Shown here piece after piece: positions 53,161 through 64,000 of a stretch of 64,000 bases of DNA. Under the pieces are notes generated by a model, which saw only the letters and a program-made list of their open reading frames with translations, ran no database searches and had not been told where the DNA came from. Source of the stretch: an uncultured Kiloniellaceae bacterium (GTDB taxonomy: Bacteria; Pseudomonadota; Alphaproteobacteria; Kiloniellales; Kiloniellaceae); the NCBI GenBank assembly GCA_947493695.1, contig CANLSF010000001.1, positions 1,399,461 through 1,463,460 of the forward strand, written 5' to 3'. The stretch's first letter is position 1; the number at the start of each line of letters is the position of its first letter. The translations under genes were made by a program, and so were the position numbers.

Positions 53161-54062
53161 TTGCCGACGCCGATAGGCGCACAGGGGCTGCCGGAGTCGC
53201 GTCGCAGCCAGTCACTGCGTCCTCTGCATTGCGGATCGCTACGGAGCGTCTTGCGGTAGCGAGAATTGAAGGGGCTCGACGCGATGCCCGCCTCCTGCTT
53301 TCAGCGATCTTGCCAGGCGGTGGGTCGGCGTTGCTTCGGGAACCTGACCAGATCCTGAGCCCGAGTGATTTTCAGAAATTTGAAACAGCGATAGGCAGGC
53401 GGGAGAGGCGCGAACCTGTTTCGCGTGTGATCGGTGTCCGCGAGTTCTGGAGCCTGCCCTTCAAAATCACCCCCGACACGCTCGATCCACGCCCTGACAG
53501 CGAGACCTTGATTGAGGGGATACTGGATTGGGTGGATGATCGCGCCAGGCCACTGAAGATCCTGGACTTGGGAACCGGGACGGGATGCCTTCTACTGGCG
53601 CTGCTTTCGGAACTTCCCGCTGCCAGCGGTCTTGGCGTGGATGCATCCGAAAACGCGCTGCTGGTAGCGCGTGAAAATGCGGAAAGCCTGGGATTCTCCT
53701 CGCGTGTGGAATTTGCCCGACATAACTGGACAGCCGGGGTGGCCGGGCCATGGGACATTATCGTCAGCAATCCGCCTTATATCTCCGAGAGCGACGCAGA
53801 AGCGCTAGAGCCCGAAGTGGCAAACTACGATCCCAGACAGGCGTTGGTCGCCGGTGAAGACGGTCTGCGGGATTATAGGATTCTCATCCCTGGTGCAGCA
53901 GAGCTGTTGGGTCCTTCCGGGTTGCTCGCGCTCGAAGTGGGCAGAGGTCAGTCAGGGGCGGTCGATTCCATGATGCTGGCTAGCGGACTGGGTTCTTCCT
54001 GGCGGAAATGCGATCTTTCCGGCATCGAACGCGGTTGTTTTGCAGTCAAGGTAAAAAAGTAG
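53157..54062 (+). CDS. prmC: Release factor glutamine methyltransferase
   Basis: A 301-residue PrmC. N-terminal helical domain about 1-95, then SAM motif [16 protein letters not shown] and the NPPY active site [11 protein letters not shown]. It methylates the GGQ glutamine of RF1/RF2. Its ATG overlaps the prfA stop (ATGA), giving the usual coupled pair. The N-terminal 20 residues look poorly conserved. Confidence 0.95.
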   Translation: MIADADRRTGAAGVASQPVTASSALRIATERLAVARIEGARRDARLLLSAILPGGGSALLREPDQILSPSDFQKFETAIGRRERREPVSRVIGVREFWSLPFKITPDTLDPRPDSETLIEGILDWVDDRARPLKILDLGTGTGCLLLALLSELPAASGLGVDASENALLVARENAESLGFSSRVEFARHNWTAGVAGPWDIIVSNPPYISESDAEALEPEVANYDPRQALVAGEDGLRDYRILIPGAAELLGPSGLLALEVGRGQSGAVDSMMLASGLGSSWRKCDLSGIERGCFAVKVKK

Positions 54063-54234
54063 TTGGAAATGGGGAGTCGGACCGCTAGGTTGGATTTGCC
54101 GAGCAGTTGCTCTCGCGTCCTAGGGGCGCCCCACGATCCTGAAAAGTGTGCGTGGTTCAATCTCGCTAGACTGAGCTTTCGAAGCGAAGACAGTGATGCG
54201 AGCGGCATTTATTCCGTTCTTAAGTAAGTGAACG

Positions 54235-55317
54235 ATGAGACAGCAAAATTCTAATGGCGGTCGGCGACCGCGCGGTCGTACAAACAACCGCAAACAGCAT
54301 AGTGGTGGCCAGAGTCGCTCTGGTACATATGACAGCAACGGACCCGATGGCCGGATTCGCGGCAACGCGAGTCAGGTCTACGAGAAGTATGTCGGGTTGG
54401 CGCGGGATGCGACTTCGGCCAGCGATAGAATCGCTGCCGAGGCATACTATCAGCATGCCGAGCATTATTACCGTATTGTCAATGACAGCACCGATCCGGA
54501 ATCACCGGGATCCCAGCGTGCACATTCCGCGCAGCCAAATGCCGCATCGCAGGCAACCGGCGACGTGGAGGGCAATCAGGCGGTTTCGCAGGCCGGGCAA
54601 CCGGGACGGAATCATCAGGAACGTCCGGAGCGGCACGACCGCTCCGAGCGCTCGGGACGAGATCGTTCGAACCAGGGCGATCGTTCCAGCCAGGGTGAGC
54701 GTTCGAACCAGGGTGATCGTTCCGGATATCAGGACCGTCGCAGCCGTGGACCCGCGAGGGACGAACCAGCGGTTCCGGGTCTGGAGCCACAGCCAGACCT
54801 GACTCCCGGCAACGTGCCTGCTGCTGCAGATCGTGCACCGCAAAGCGAGTTGCCTTTGCAGGGGCAAGAAGGGCAACGCAGGACGCCACGGGGTGGACGC
54901 GTCGGTGAGCGCAACCGGCAGAGGTCTTCCGAGTCGCAGAACGAGACTCAAGGCAGGTCGGAACAGCCGGCCCCCCGGCCGGTAACGCCACGTCGGGCTG
55001 AACCGACTGCGGCTCCTGAAAGCGCAGAGCCTTCGCTTGAAGACAGCATTCCGGCTGCAATTGTGCCGATCGAAAGTCCTGCCGAAGAAACACCTGCACC
55101 ACGGCGGCGTGGCCGGCCTCGCAAACGGCCGGTCGAGGAAACGCAGTCGGCGGCTTCGTCTGATGTCCCCGCTGCGGCTCCGGCTCCGGTGGCTGATGCA
55201 GCAGAGCCTGCGCCTGCGCCGAAGCGCCGCGGACGTCCTCGTAAAGTGGTCGTCGAGGCTGCGCCGGCATCGGAAAGCGAAGAGACTTCGGAAGGTCCGA
55301 ACGCAGCTAACGCGTAG
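54235..55317 (+). CDS. DUF4167 protein with AT-hook-like basic motifs
   Basis: A 360-residue protein. The DUF4167 domain occupies about 5-85 (QVYEKYVGLARDATSASDRI, then AAEAYYQHAEHYYRIVND). The rest is low-complexity: a run of DRSNQGDRSSQGER-type repeats at about 130-180, a Gln/Arg-rich part, then an Ala/Pro/Glu region with two AT-hook-like cores, RRRGRPRKRP (about 286-295) and KRRGRPRKVV (about 325-335). It lies in the conserved prfA-prmC-DUF4167-clpB order. Function unknown; nucleic-acid binding is suggested by composition. Confidence 0.87.
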   Translation: MRQQNSNGGRRPRGRTNNRKQHSGGQSRSGTYDSNGPDGRIRGNASQVYEKYVGLARDATSASDRIAAEAYYQHAEHYYRIVNDSTDPESPGSQRAHSAQPNAASQATGDVEGNQAVSQAGQPGRNHQERPERHDRSERSGRDRSNQGDRSSQGERSNQGDRSGYQDRRSRGPARDEPAVPGLEPQPDLTPGNVPAAADRAPQSELPLQGQEGQRRTPRGGRVGERNRQRSSESQNETQGRSEQPAPRPVTPRRAEPTAAPESAEPSLEDSIPAAIVPIESPAEETPAPRRRGRPRKRPVEETQSAASSDVPAAAPAPVADAAEPAPAPKRRGRPRKVVVEAAPASESEETSEGPNAANA

Positions 55318-55366
55318 CTGCGGTGGAATTAAGCCGGCTGCATTATGCGGCGAGCTCAGTGATCAA

Positions 55367-55412
55367 GGCTCCGTCCTGTCATTTCTGCGATGACAGGACG
55401 GAGCCTTTTTTT
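55367..55412 (+). terminator. Rho-independent terminator after the DUF4167 gene
   Basis: A perfect 16-bp stem GGCTCCGTCCTGTCAT with its complement, a 7-base loop and seven T. One of the clearest terminators in the window. It may also serve the leftward MOSC transcript. Confidence 0.93.
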
Positions 55413-55499
55413 ATGCCTGATCTGCGCTCTTGCGATCTATGCGCACCTTGGGCTTAGGGCAGATTATCAGTCGGATTTCTGACGATGCCGCACGCAGCT

Positions 55500-56255
55500 T
55501 TAAATCTTGAGATCATCGCCTACGGAAATCGTGCCGTCGTTCAGGACCTCGGCATATATGCCCATATTGAAGTGCCCGAAGCCCTTTTGCAGCGTTTGCG
55601 GAACATTGATGTCCCGCTCTGCGGTGGTCGGATTAACACTGGTTGCCGGGCAGCGCTTGATCTCGCTTAGAACATTGAGACGAACGCCGGAAATCTCTAT
55701 TTCCTGACCGACCCATTTGAATTCCTGCCAGGGCGCCGGACCTTCTATCAGCAGATTGCCGCGAAAGCGAACGGGGTCGAGCTCTCTGCGTGCGACGCGC
55801 TCGAGGTCCTGCACGGAGGCAATGTTGATGATGGAAATGCACTTTTCGCGCACATCGCTGAACATATGTCCGGGGGCTTCGATCAGCTTTGGCGCTCCAC
55901 GGGCTTCTTCGCCAAGAAAACCAGCAAAGAACTGGGCGACGATCATGCGGCCCATTGGTTCGGTGATTTTGGCATTCACGACCTGCTTGCCGCCGCGCTC
56001 GATTGTGAACTGACCGCTGTCGGAATCAAACTTGGTCTGCAGCTGCGCGAGCTTTTCGTTTTTCGCGAGCATGAGGAAGTTGGTCTTCGGCATCCATTGC
56101 GGCGCATTGATGTCGAAGGATGTCGAACCGTGAGACAGGGCAAACCGGCGGTCGTCGGGCAAGCCTAAGCCAGCCGTCAGCGCGACACTCTGCAGGTGTT
56201 CGCCGGACATTCCTTTAACCGCGTAACGGCAGATATCTGTGATCTTGATCGCCAT
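55500..56255 (-). CDS. MOSC domain protein
   Basis: About 251 residues from ATG 56255 behind AAGGAG. The N-terminal MOSC_N barrel begins ITDICRYAVKGMSGEHLQSV, and the MOSC domain follows at about 110-250 (DPVRFRGNLLIEGPAPWQEF, then IKRCPATSVNPTTAERDINV containing the conserved Cys). MOSC domains bind or transfer sulfur carried by molybdenum cofactor enzymes. The domain is intact. The frame continues another 106 codons upstream without homology. Confidence 0.85.
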   Translation of the reverse strand: MAIKITDICRYAVKGMSGEHLQSVALTAGLGLPDDRRFALSHGSTSFDINAPQWMPKTNFLMLAKNEKLAQLQTKFDSDSGQFTIERGGKQVVNAKITEPMGRMIVAQFFAGFLGEEARGAPKLIEAPGHMFSDVREKCISIINIASVQDLERVARRELDPVRFRGNLLIEGPAPWQEFKWVGQEIEISGVRLNVLSEIKRCPATSVNPTTAERDINVPQTLQKGFGHFNMGIYAEVLNDGTISVGDDLKI

Positions 56256-56518
56256 TGCGCGGCGCTCCTTAGCTTGGTGTTCGGTTCCTTCAGTAATCCG
56301 GTTGGGAATTTCGCACGCAATCAGCCAGCCTGACGAAATGCGGTTGGCGATGAGGCGATTGGCGGGTGGGATCCGTTCCGGAACGCCGGATTTCTTGCCT
56401 GAAGGCGGGAAGCCTAACAATTCAAAGAGATAACGTCCAACGATCATGCGATCGCTGTCTTGGAGGGAACAGATAGAAGACTCGATGCGTGAGATTGAAA
56501 ATAGGAGGAGAATCACAC

Positions 56519-56547
56519 CTTGTGTCTTTTGTGCAACAGTCCCATAT
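56519..56547 (+). promoter_or_regulatory. Candidate heat-shock (RpoH) promoter of clpB
   Basis: CTTGTG and CCCATAT are separated by 16 bases and lie 134-162 bases ahead of the clpB start. This fits the RpoH pattern CTTG and CCCAT, although the -35 is not the full CTTGAA. ClpB is a known RpoH target in proteobacteria. Confidence 0.45.
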
Positions 56548-56680
56548 GCAGTTTGACGGGTGATCTTAGTCAACGTCGTGGTTACCGTGTGCTGCTATCC
56601 TGTGGGCACGGTCAGGAAAACTCTTTGCATCGTCGACTGTGTGCCGCACTCATCGGGCACGGACGAGGGAGGCACGTTAC

Positions 56681-59272
<2,592 letters not shown>

Positions 59273-59289
59273 AATCTGAACCTTGGTGT

Positions 59290-59323
59290 GTTTGAGCCGG
59301 ATTAATCTGGATTCGGCTCAAAC
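59290..59323. terminator. Possible bidirectional terminator hairpin between clpB and the His-rich gene
   Basis: GTTTGAGCCG and CGGCTCAAAC form a perfect 10-bp stem around a 14-base loop. It sits at the convergent 3' ends of two genes and overlaps the stop of the leftward one. There is no T-run, so it may be an mRNA 3' stabiliser rather than a terminator. Confidence 0.45.
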
Positions 59324-59820
59324 TTCCAGGACCCATCTTCCTGGCGGCAGGCTTGACCGTAGATCTGTTGCTCACGTCCGCCGATACGCGCTGTGGTGTA
59401 GTACTCCCGACAGGGGCCGGCGCCCGATACCGCGTCTGCCGGGACAGATAGTCTCTGGGGTTGCTCAACAGGTGCTGGCGGGTTGCGCCAGACTGCCGCT
59501 GCTTCGGGGCGAATAACGACCGGACGATTGTCGTAGTCATCGTCCTCGCAAATCTCCTCGTGATACTCGGCGTCCTCGATCCAATAGCCGGGTTGGTGCT
59601 TGTGGCTGTGTTTGTGCCGATGTCGATGCTTGTGCTTGTGGCCGTATCCCTTGCCTCGATGTGCGCTTTGATAATGCCATTTACTGGACTGATGATACGC
59701 ACGATCATCGTCGTCATCATCCCATGAGTCCGCAGTTGCGCCGGACACATCCACCAGGATGACAAGAGACATAATAAGCCCCAATACGAGGCAAAGGATG
59801 GGCGTTGTGATGTGTTTCAT
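59302..59820 (-). CDS. Exported His-rich protein with 17-kDa surface-antigen-like C-terminus
   Basis: A 172-residue protein. The N-terminal hydrophobic segment (LCLVLGLIMSLVILVDVSG, about 9-28) is a signal peptide or anchor. A run of Asp (DDDDDD, about 34-39) is followed by a His/Lys/Arg-rich stretch (GHKHKHRHRHKHSHKHQ, about 60-76), then EEICEDDDYDN. The C-terminal 40 residues (CREYYTTARIGGREQQIYG, then ACRQEDGSWKF) match the rickettsial 17-kDa antigen tail. The charged runs suggest metal binding in the envelope. Confidence 0.8.
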   Translation of the reverse strand: MKHITTPILCLVLGLIMSLVILVDVSGATADSWDDDDDDRAYHQSSKWHYQSAHRGKGYGHKHKHRHRHKHSHKHQPGYWIEDAEYHEEICEDDDYDNRPVVIRPEAAAVWRNPPAPVEQPQRLSVPADAVSGAGPCREYYTTARIGGREQQIYGQACRQEDGSWKFEPNPD

Positions 59821-60185
59821 CGCAGGTGCTCCCCGGAGAGCGATCGTTGTTGTCTGTCAGGTTCGCTATCGTAGGGCCGGGGAACTGAGCCTTCGGTGAA
59901 TAACCCGTTCATCTCACGTTCAGGTTTGCCGGATTCCGAAACGGGATCAGGAGGATAGGCTTTTAGAAGCGGTGTCGGTCCGGCGCGCTGAGCGCACGGA
60001 CGGACGAAAACATTAGTCTACAGGATTTGAAAAGGGCGCGCGCCGGGAGGCCTGCCTTGAGTGCTCGCAGCATTGGCACAGGTGACGTCTAGCCAGCATT
60101 CTTCGGCAGATCCGAGTGCGTCGTGTTCTGCAAACACTCTATCGAACCTGCCTCGAAGATGTGTTTCCGATGAAAGGCTGGGCGG
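59821..60185. other. Gene-free region between the His-rich gene and the M23 peptidase gene
   Basis: About 365 bases. It carries the promoter of the leftward His-rich gene and the 3' region of the peptidase gene. I see no supported gene, RNA or strong terminator. Confidence 0.35.
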
Positions 60186-62015
60186 CTAACAGCCGTCGGC
60201 GCTGGTTGCACTCGCGGTCGCTACACCGCTCTCATCGATCGCCCGTTGTGTCTGGCATTCGGCCGGATTGGCCTGAACCATCTGTGCATTGCGGGTGATG
60301 ATATCCTCGCGGAGCTGATCGATCTCGGCGCGATGAGTTTCGAATTTCTTAAGGTCTTTTTTCTTCAGCTTTTCACCGGCAGGCAGCTTGATCTTACGCG
60401 GATTGACCTGCTTGTTATTGAGCAGCACCTCGTAGTGCAGGTGTGGGCCGGTGGAACGACCTGTGGTGCCGACGTAGCCGATAACCTGGCCCTGCTTAAC
60501 GCGCTTGCCCTTCTTGACGCCTTTTCCGTAGCCCTTCATGTGGGCATAGGCTGTTTTGTAGCCGGAGTGATGGCGGATGCGAATGTACTTACCATAGCCG
60601 CCGTTGCGTCCTACGCGTTCGATCACACCGTCACCGGCTGCGTAAATGGGAGTGCCCCGCGGTGCGGCAAAGTCGAGACCTTTGTGCATCTTGGTGTAAC
60701 CCAGGATCGGATGCTTGCGACGGCCAAAGCCCGATGAAAGGCGGGCGCCGTCCACGGGTGTCCGCAGCAGGGCCTTACGCACTGCCTGACCTTTTTCATT
60801 GAAAAAGTCAGTGAAGCCGCTGGAAGGGGTGAAGCTGTAGAGATTGAGCTCTGTACCCGATAGGGAAAGAGCCGCGACGAGAATGTTGCCGGTTTTCGCC
60901 AGCTTGCCTTCGTTGTCGTAGAAAGCCTCGTACACCAGGTCGAATTTATCGCCTGGCTGTATTTCGCGCTGGAAGTCCACGTCATAGCTGAAGGCGCGCA
61001 TCAACTCGATCATCACCGAATTGGGGATCTTGGCGTTGCGGGCTGCGACAAAGAGGCTGCTGTCGATGGTGCCGCTGCCGTGCAGGACCTGGCGCTCCAA
61101 CGGGCGCTCAATGGCTTCAGCAACAAAGTCATCGCTTGCTGCAGCGCGGGCAACCTGAACAATTTCGTCGACCGCGCTCTGCAAGGTCAGGCCCATAAGC
61201 AGACCGCCACCTGCGGTATCGTCGGCGCTGCCCTGTGCATTTGCTTCTTCGTCGTCACTATCCGATGCGACTGAGAAGGTGAGTTCGATATCCTGTCCGG
61301 GCCTCAAGCGCCGCGGGCTATAAACCTCACGCAGGGCGGTGATGGCTTCATGAGCGTCGGAACGACCGGCGCCTGCACCAACCATAAGACCCATCAAGGT
61401 GTCGCCGCGTGAAACCGTAACGGTTCGCGGTTCCAGCGGGTTGGTTTCCGGCGCTTGTTCAGCGGGAGCCAAGCCGGGCGCTGCCGAGATGCTTTGCGCA
61501 CCGCCGCCGATACCTACCAGTGCTTCTGCGTACTGACTGGCAATATTGGAGGCTCGCGCAATGACATCGTCGCTGAGCTCTTCTTCGGCCCCCGTCTGCT
61601 CTTGTGGTAAGGCTGCGTTTGATGCCTTTTCTTCGGCGGCGAAAATTTTTCGCTCAGTGCCCGCGACCTCGGCAAGAGTATTCCCGGCGTCAATCTCGGG
61701 TTTTGAAGTATTCGTTGTTTCTCGCTCTTCGACGACCTTTACAGCCAGCTGACTGGAAAGCTCTGAACTGCCGGGCCCTGAAGCGGTCATTTCCGCTTTT
61801 TGAATGTTTGGCTCATCAGAGCCAAAAACCCATCCGCCTATTGTCCAGGCGCCCACCCCAAAGGTGAAGACACCCATAAGGCCTGCGGTTACGATCCCGC
61901 TCGCAACGAGCTTACGGTTGAACTGCGAGGCACCGTCACCTTGAAAGGTGCCGTTACTGAAAATGCTTGTGGCTTTGCCCAGAACAGACAGGCTCGTCGG
62001 TTGGCGGAACGTCAA
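60186..62015 (-). CDS. M23 family cell-wall metallopeptidase with transmembrane anchor (MepM-like)
   Basis: A 609-residue protein. One N-terminal membrane helix at about 35-58 (LVASGIVTAGLMGVFTFGVG), a variable acidic/Ala linker to about 190, a LysM/opacity-associated-type domain (TVSRGDTLMGLMVGAGAGRS) and a C-terminal LytM/M23 domain with zinc motifs HKGLDFAAP and HLHYE (GRSTGPHLHYEVL) intact. It should cut peptidoglycan cross-links (DD-endopeptidase) during growth. The start appears to be TTG 62015 behind GGAGAG. Confidence 0.88.
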   Translation of the reverse strand: MTFRQPTSLSVLGKATSIFSNGTFQGDGASQFNRKLVASGIVTAGLMGVFTFGVGAWTIGGWVFGSDEPNIQKAEMTASGPGSSELSSQLAVKVVEERETTNTSKPEIDAGNTLAEVAGTERKIFAAEEKASNAALPQEQTGAEEELSDDVIARASNIASQYAEALVGIGGGAQSISAAPGLAPAEQAPETNPLEPRTVTVSRGDTLMGLMVGAGAGRSDAHEAITALREVYSPRRLRPGQDIELTFSVASDSDDEEANAQGSADDTAGGGLLMGLTLQSAVDEIVQVARAAASDDFVAEAIERPLERQVLHGSGTIDSSLFVAARNAKIPNSVMIELMRAFSYDVDFQREIQPGDKFDLVYEAFYDNEGKLAKTGNILVAALSLSGTELNLYSFTPSSGFTDFFNEKGQAVRKALLRTPVDGARLSSGFGRRKHPILGYTKMHKGLDFAAPRGTPIYAAGDGVIERVGRNGGYGKYIRIRHHSGYKTAYAHMKGYGKGVKKGKRVKQGQVIGYVGTTGRSTGPHLHYEVLLNNKQVNPRKIKLPAGEKLKKKDLKKFETHRAEIDQLREDIITRNAQMVQANPAECQTQRAIDESGVATASATSADGC

Positions 62016-62295
62016 AACTCGAACTCTCCGTATAAACTATAGCCGAATCTGAGTTCCGGCCCTCGTTATGAGAATTAACCATATACATTAAATTTCAATG
62101 AAATCCCAAGATTAATTGCGATAGAAAGCAAGGTCTTAGCGCGCTTTTCCCGTGTAAAATCTCTGTTGGGCCTGTGTCAACGCTGAGACAAGCCGATTCC
62201 ACCGCACGGTGGTATTGGTAAATCGATGAAGCTAAAGGTTTCTTATCTCGACTTATTTGTCGCTGAAATGATCTGCCCGGTACTGTCGTCATGAG
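62016..62295. other. Intergenic region between the M23 peptidase and the enolase-superfamily gene
   Basis: About 280 AT-richer bases with the promoter for the leftward peptidase gene. No supported gene, no strong hairpin. Confidence 0.35.
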
Positions 62296-63474
62296 CTATT
62301 CGAAGCTGTGTACTGCCGTTCGTTTCTGTCGAATAAAGTCCCAGTCATAAACGACGCCCAGTCCCGGACCTCGGGGGACGGACACGCAGCCCTGGTTGTC
62401 GACTGTGTCCAGTTCGTCACTATAGCCGCAGGCATAGACCGGCGGGACCGCGTTGGGACAATCGGGCCCGACGAGAGCCACTTCATAGAAGTTGGAGTTC
62501 CGCATCGCGGACATGCAGGCGCGGTGGGCGGGTCCACAGGCATGGATTTCACAGTCGACGCCCATGGCTTCTGCCAGATGGGCAATCTTCATGCATCCGG
62601 TAATGCCCATATCGTACTCCGGGTCTGCGCGCAGGAAGTCCGTACCGCCCGCGAGCAGGAAATCGGCCTTCGGCTCGATGCCGCGTATATGCTCGGTCTG
62701 CAGAAGCGGCGTTTTGATCTTTTCCCGCAGCCTTTTATGAGCGAAGGCGGAGGTGCCTGCGTCACGGAAAGGGTCTTCCAGCCAGAAGAAGCCCGCATCG
62801 TCACAGGCATGACCGACATAAAGCGCATCGGCAAAAGTGCGCAGTTCGCAGGCGGGATCGATCATCAGGGTCATGCGATCGCCCATCTTCTCACCCATAT
62901 AGCGGACGTTCTCGGCCTCCTTGCGGGCGTTGCCGTCGTGCCATCCGTGGATCTTGAAAGCGCGATAGCCGGTCTCAAAGCACTGGTCGGCGAAGTCGAC
63001 GAAAGCTTCCTTGCTGTCCAACCCACCGCAACGGTCGGCGTGATAGGTGCTGGCGTAGGCCGGCAGCTTTTCGCGATAGCCGCCGAGGAGCTTAGAGACG
63101 GAGGTTCCGTACTTTTTGCCTGCGAGATCCCAGAGGGCAATATCCAGCGGGCCGTGTCCCATATGGTCGTATTGACGGAATTCCCGCTTCAGGTCGTCGA
63201 ATATACCCTCGCGTTGCTCTGGATCCCGGCCGATCAGGTTGGGCGCCATCATAAGGGTCTGAGCGAGGGCGGCTTTGGTGCCGACCCAGTGCGTAACGTA
63301 TTCACCCCGTGCGCCGTCGTCGGCACAAATGACGACGGCGTATTTCGAGAGTTCGATTTTGCCGCCGGGCTTATAACCTATGTTATAGATAGCCTTCTCC
63401 GACTCGCTCTCCAGGCCCAGGTTCTCGACCTCGAAGCTGAACTCGTGAATCTCGATACGGTCGATCTCGCTCAT
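62296..63474 (-). CDS. Mandelate racemase / muconate lactonizing enzyme family dehydratase
   Basis: About 392 residues. N-terminal capping domain to about 120, then a TIM barrel with KIH after the second strand (AFKIHGWHDG), metal ligands in LMIDPACE, FWLEDPF and QTEHIRG, and a late catalytic His in CEIHACGPAHRAC. The KxH motif points to a sugar-acid dehydratase-like branch rather than muconate cycloisomerase. Start set at ATG 63474, preceded by GAAGGAC; TTG 63492 is also in frame. The substrate cannot be named. Confidence 0.85.
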   Translation of the reverse strand: MSEIDRIEIHEFSFEVENLGLESESEKAIYNIGYKPGGKIELSKYAVVICADDGARGEYVTHWVGTKAALAQTLMMAPNLIGRDPEQREGIFDDLKREFRQYDHMGHGPLDIALWDLAGKKYGTSVSKLLGGYREKLPAYASTYHADRCGGLDSKEAFVDFADQCFETGYRAFKIHGWHDGNARKEAENVRYMGEKMGDRMTLMIDPACELRTFADALYVGHACDDAGFFWLEDPFRDAGTSAFAHKRLREKIKTPLLQTEHIRGIEPKADFLLAGGTDFLRADPEYDMGITGCMKIAHLAEAMGVDCEIHACGPAHRACMSAMRNSNFYEVALVGPDCPNAVPPVYACGYSDELDTVDNQGCVSVPRGPGLGVVYDWDFIRQKRTAVHSFE

Positions 63475-63828
63475 GGGCGCGTCCTTCGGCAAGGGGGGGG
63501 CGAATCTGATCCAGTCATCTTAGCAGGAAAGCTGATTCGGGTTTGGATCTTGCTGCTGAGGCGGAAATGATTTCACTTAAGAGGGTATAACCTGCACTGA
63601 AATCCACCCGGGATAGTCTTCGGATCGAGCCTTGTGTGACGACTCCCCGGGGATGTCAGCGAGTCGTTACGAAGAGGTTCAAAAAAAAGCTGCGAGTGTC
63701 CGGCGAAAACCGGCCGCAACCCTATTCCGTCAACTGAAGATTTTATGGAAAAGGCCCAGAAATCCCAGGCTTTTGGCCAGTTGTCTTCAGTCTGTCCAAT
63801 GAGGGCAAAAAAAATGCAACAAAAGGGT
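63475..63828. other. Gene-free region ahead of the rRNA operon
   Basis: About 350 bases between the divergent enolase-superfamily gene and the rRNA promoter. No supported gene. A/T-rich tracts near 63671-63780 and the AAAAAAAATGC run just before the -35 could act as UP-type or Fis-type upstream activating sequence. Confidence 0.35.
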
Positions 63829-63857
63829 TTGACACCCTAGGGCCCCAGGCATATAAC
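63829..63857 (+). promoter_or_regulatory. Strong sigma-70 promoter of an rRNA operon
   Basis: TTGACA (63829-63834) and TATAAC (63852-63857) with a 17-base spacer, the start region GCCCCGC following. A consensus -35 with ideal spacing and a GC-rich discriminator is typical of stringently controlled rrn promoters. Confidence 0.88.
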
Positions 63858-63863
63858 CCGCCC

Positions 63864-64000
63864 CGCAGCACGGAGCTGGGACGCCTTACCGGATCAAACG
63901 GCAGGGAAATTCAGCACCGAGTTGCCGGTTCTTTGACATAGTGAATATGAATTTGGAAGGGATGCGCGGTCGGCGGTCTGTGTGGGATAGTATTGTTTCA
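63864..64000 (+). other. rRNA operon leader, 16S gene starts beyond the window
   Basis: The transcribed leader contains GGTTCTTTGACATAGTGAAT (63928-63947), the conserved alphaproteobacterial pre-16S box, followed by GGAAGGGATGCGCGGTCGGCGG. This is the 5' processing stem and antitermination leader of a 16S-23S-5S operon. The mature 16S start (usually about 100-200 bases on) is not included. Confidence 0.87.

Overview
The window looks like the chromosome of an alphaproteobacterium, most likely a member of the Rhodospirillales/Kiloniellales group. This rests on the run lysC, ptsP, RodZ-like gene, ispG, hisS, hemA, prfA, prmC, DUF4167, clpB, on the secA / PpiC / argJ / mutT cluster, on DUF1178 and DUF4167 proteins, and on an alphaproteobacterial-type rRNA leader at the right end. 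Most of the DNA is GC-rich. The first 4 kb is visibly AT-rich and looks acquired.

Region 1 (1-10000) is accessory and rearranged. It starts with a truncated exported-protein gene. An AT-rich island follows: an XRE regulator with an ImmA/IrrE protease, a DUF2188 protein, and a DcdV/AvcD-type anti-phage dCTP deaminase with a small unknown gene downstream and a gene-free 5' stretch that may hold a regulatory RNA. Next come three copies of tenA and two of thiY (one of each broken), a ParD/ParE-type toxin-antitoxin pair and an exported protein. The only intact thiamine-salvage operon is thiY-tenA at 9308-7340. It is read leftward behind a TPP riboswitch and embedded in long inverted repeats and 52-bp tandem repeats. 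GGGTCAG-containing sequences sit at most of the breakpoints in this region.

Region 2 (10200-30310) is a mix of metabolism, transport and regulation: accA, a pentapeptide-repeat protein, a PEP-CTERM protein, a PAS_5 protein, two NTF2-like proteins divergent from a LysR regulator, a lipoprotein, a tctCBA transporter with a GntR regulator, a PAS histidine kinase, an acyl-CoA dehydrogenase that lacks the usual catalytic Glu and resembles 3-sulfinopropanoyl-CoA desulfinase, a TPP enzyme, msrA, a DUF2235 hydrolase and a FrcBCA-type sugar ABC transporter.

Region 3 (30330-64000) is mostly housekeeping: secA divergent from two parvulin-type PPIases, argJ, mutT, a methyltransferase, comF, grxC, a nitrilase, DUF1178, ubiG divergent from lysC, ptsP, a RodZ-like protein, ispG, hisS, a glutamyl-tRNA reductase (C5 haem pathway), prfA-prmC, a DUF4167 protein with AT-hook-like motifs, a MOSC protein, clpB with a possible heat-shock promoter, a His-rich exported protein, an M23 peptidase and an enolase-superfamily dehydratase. 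The window ends in the promoter and leader of an rRNA operon whose 16S gene lies just beyond the edge.
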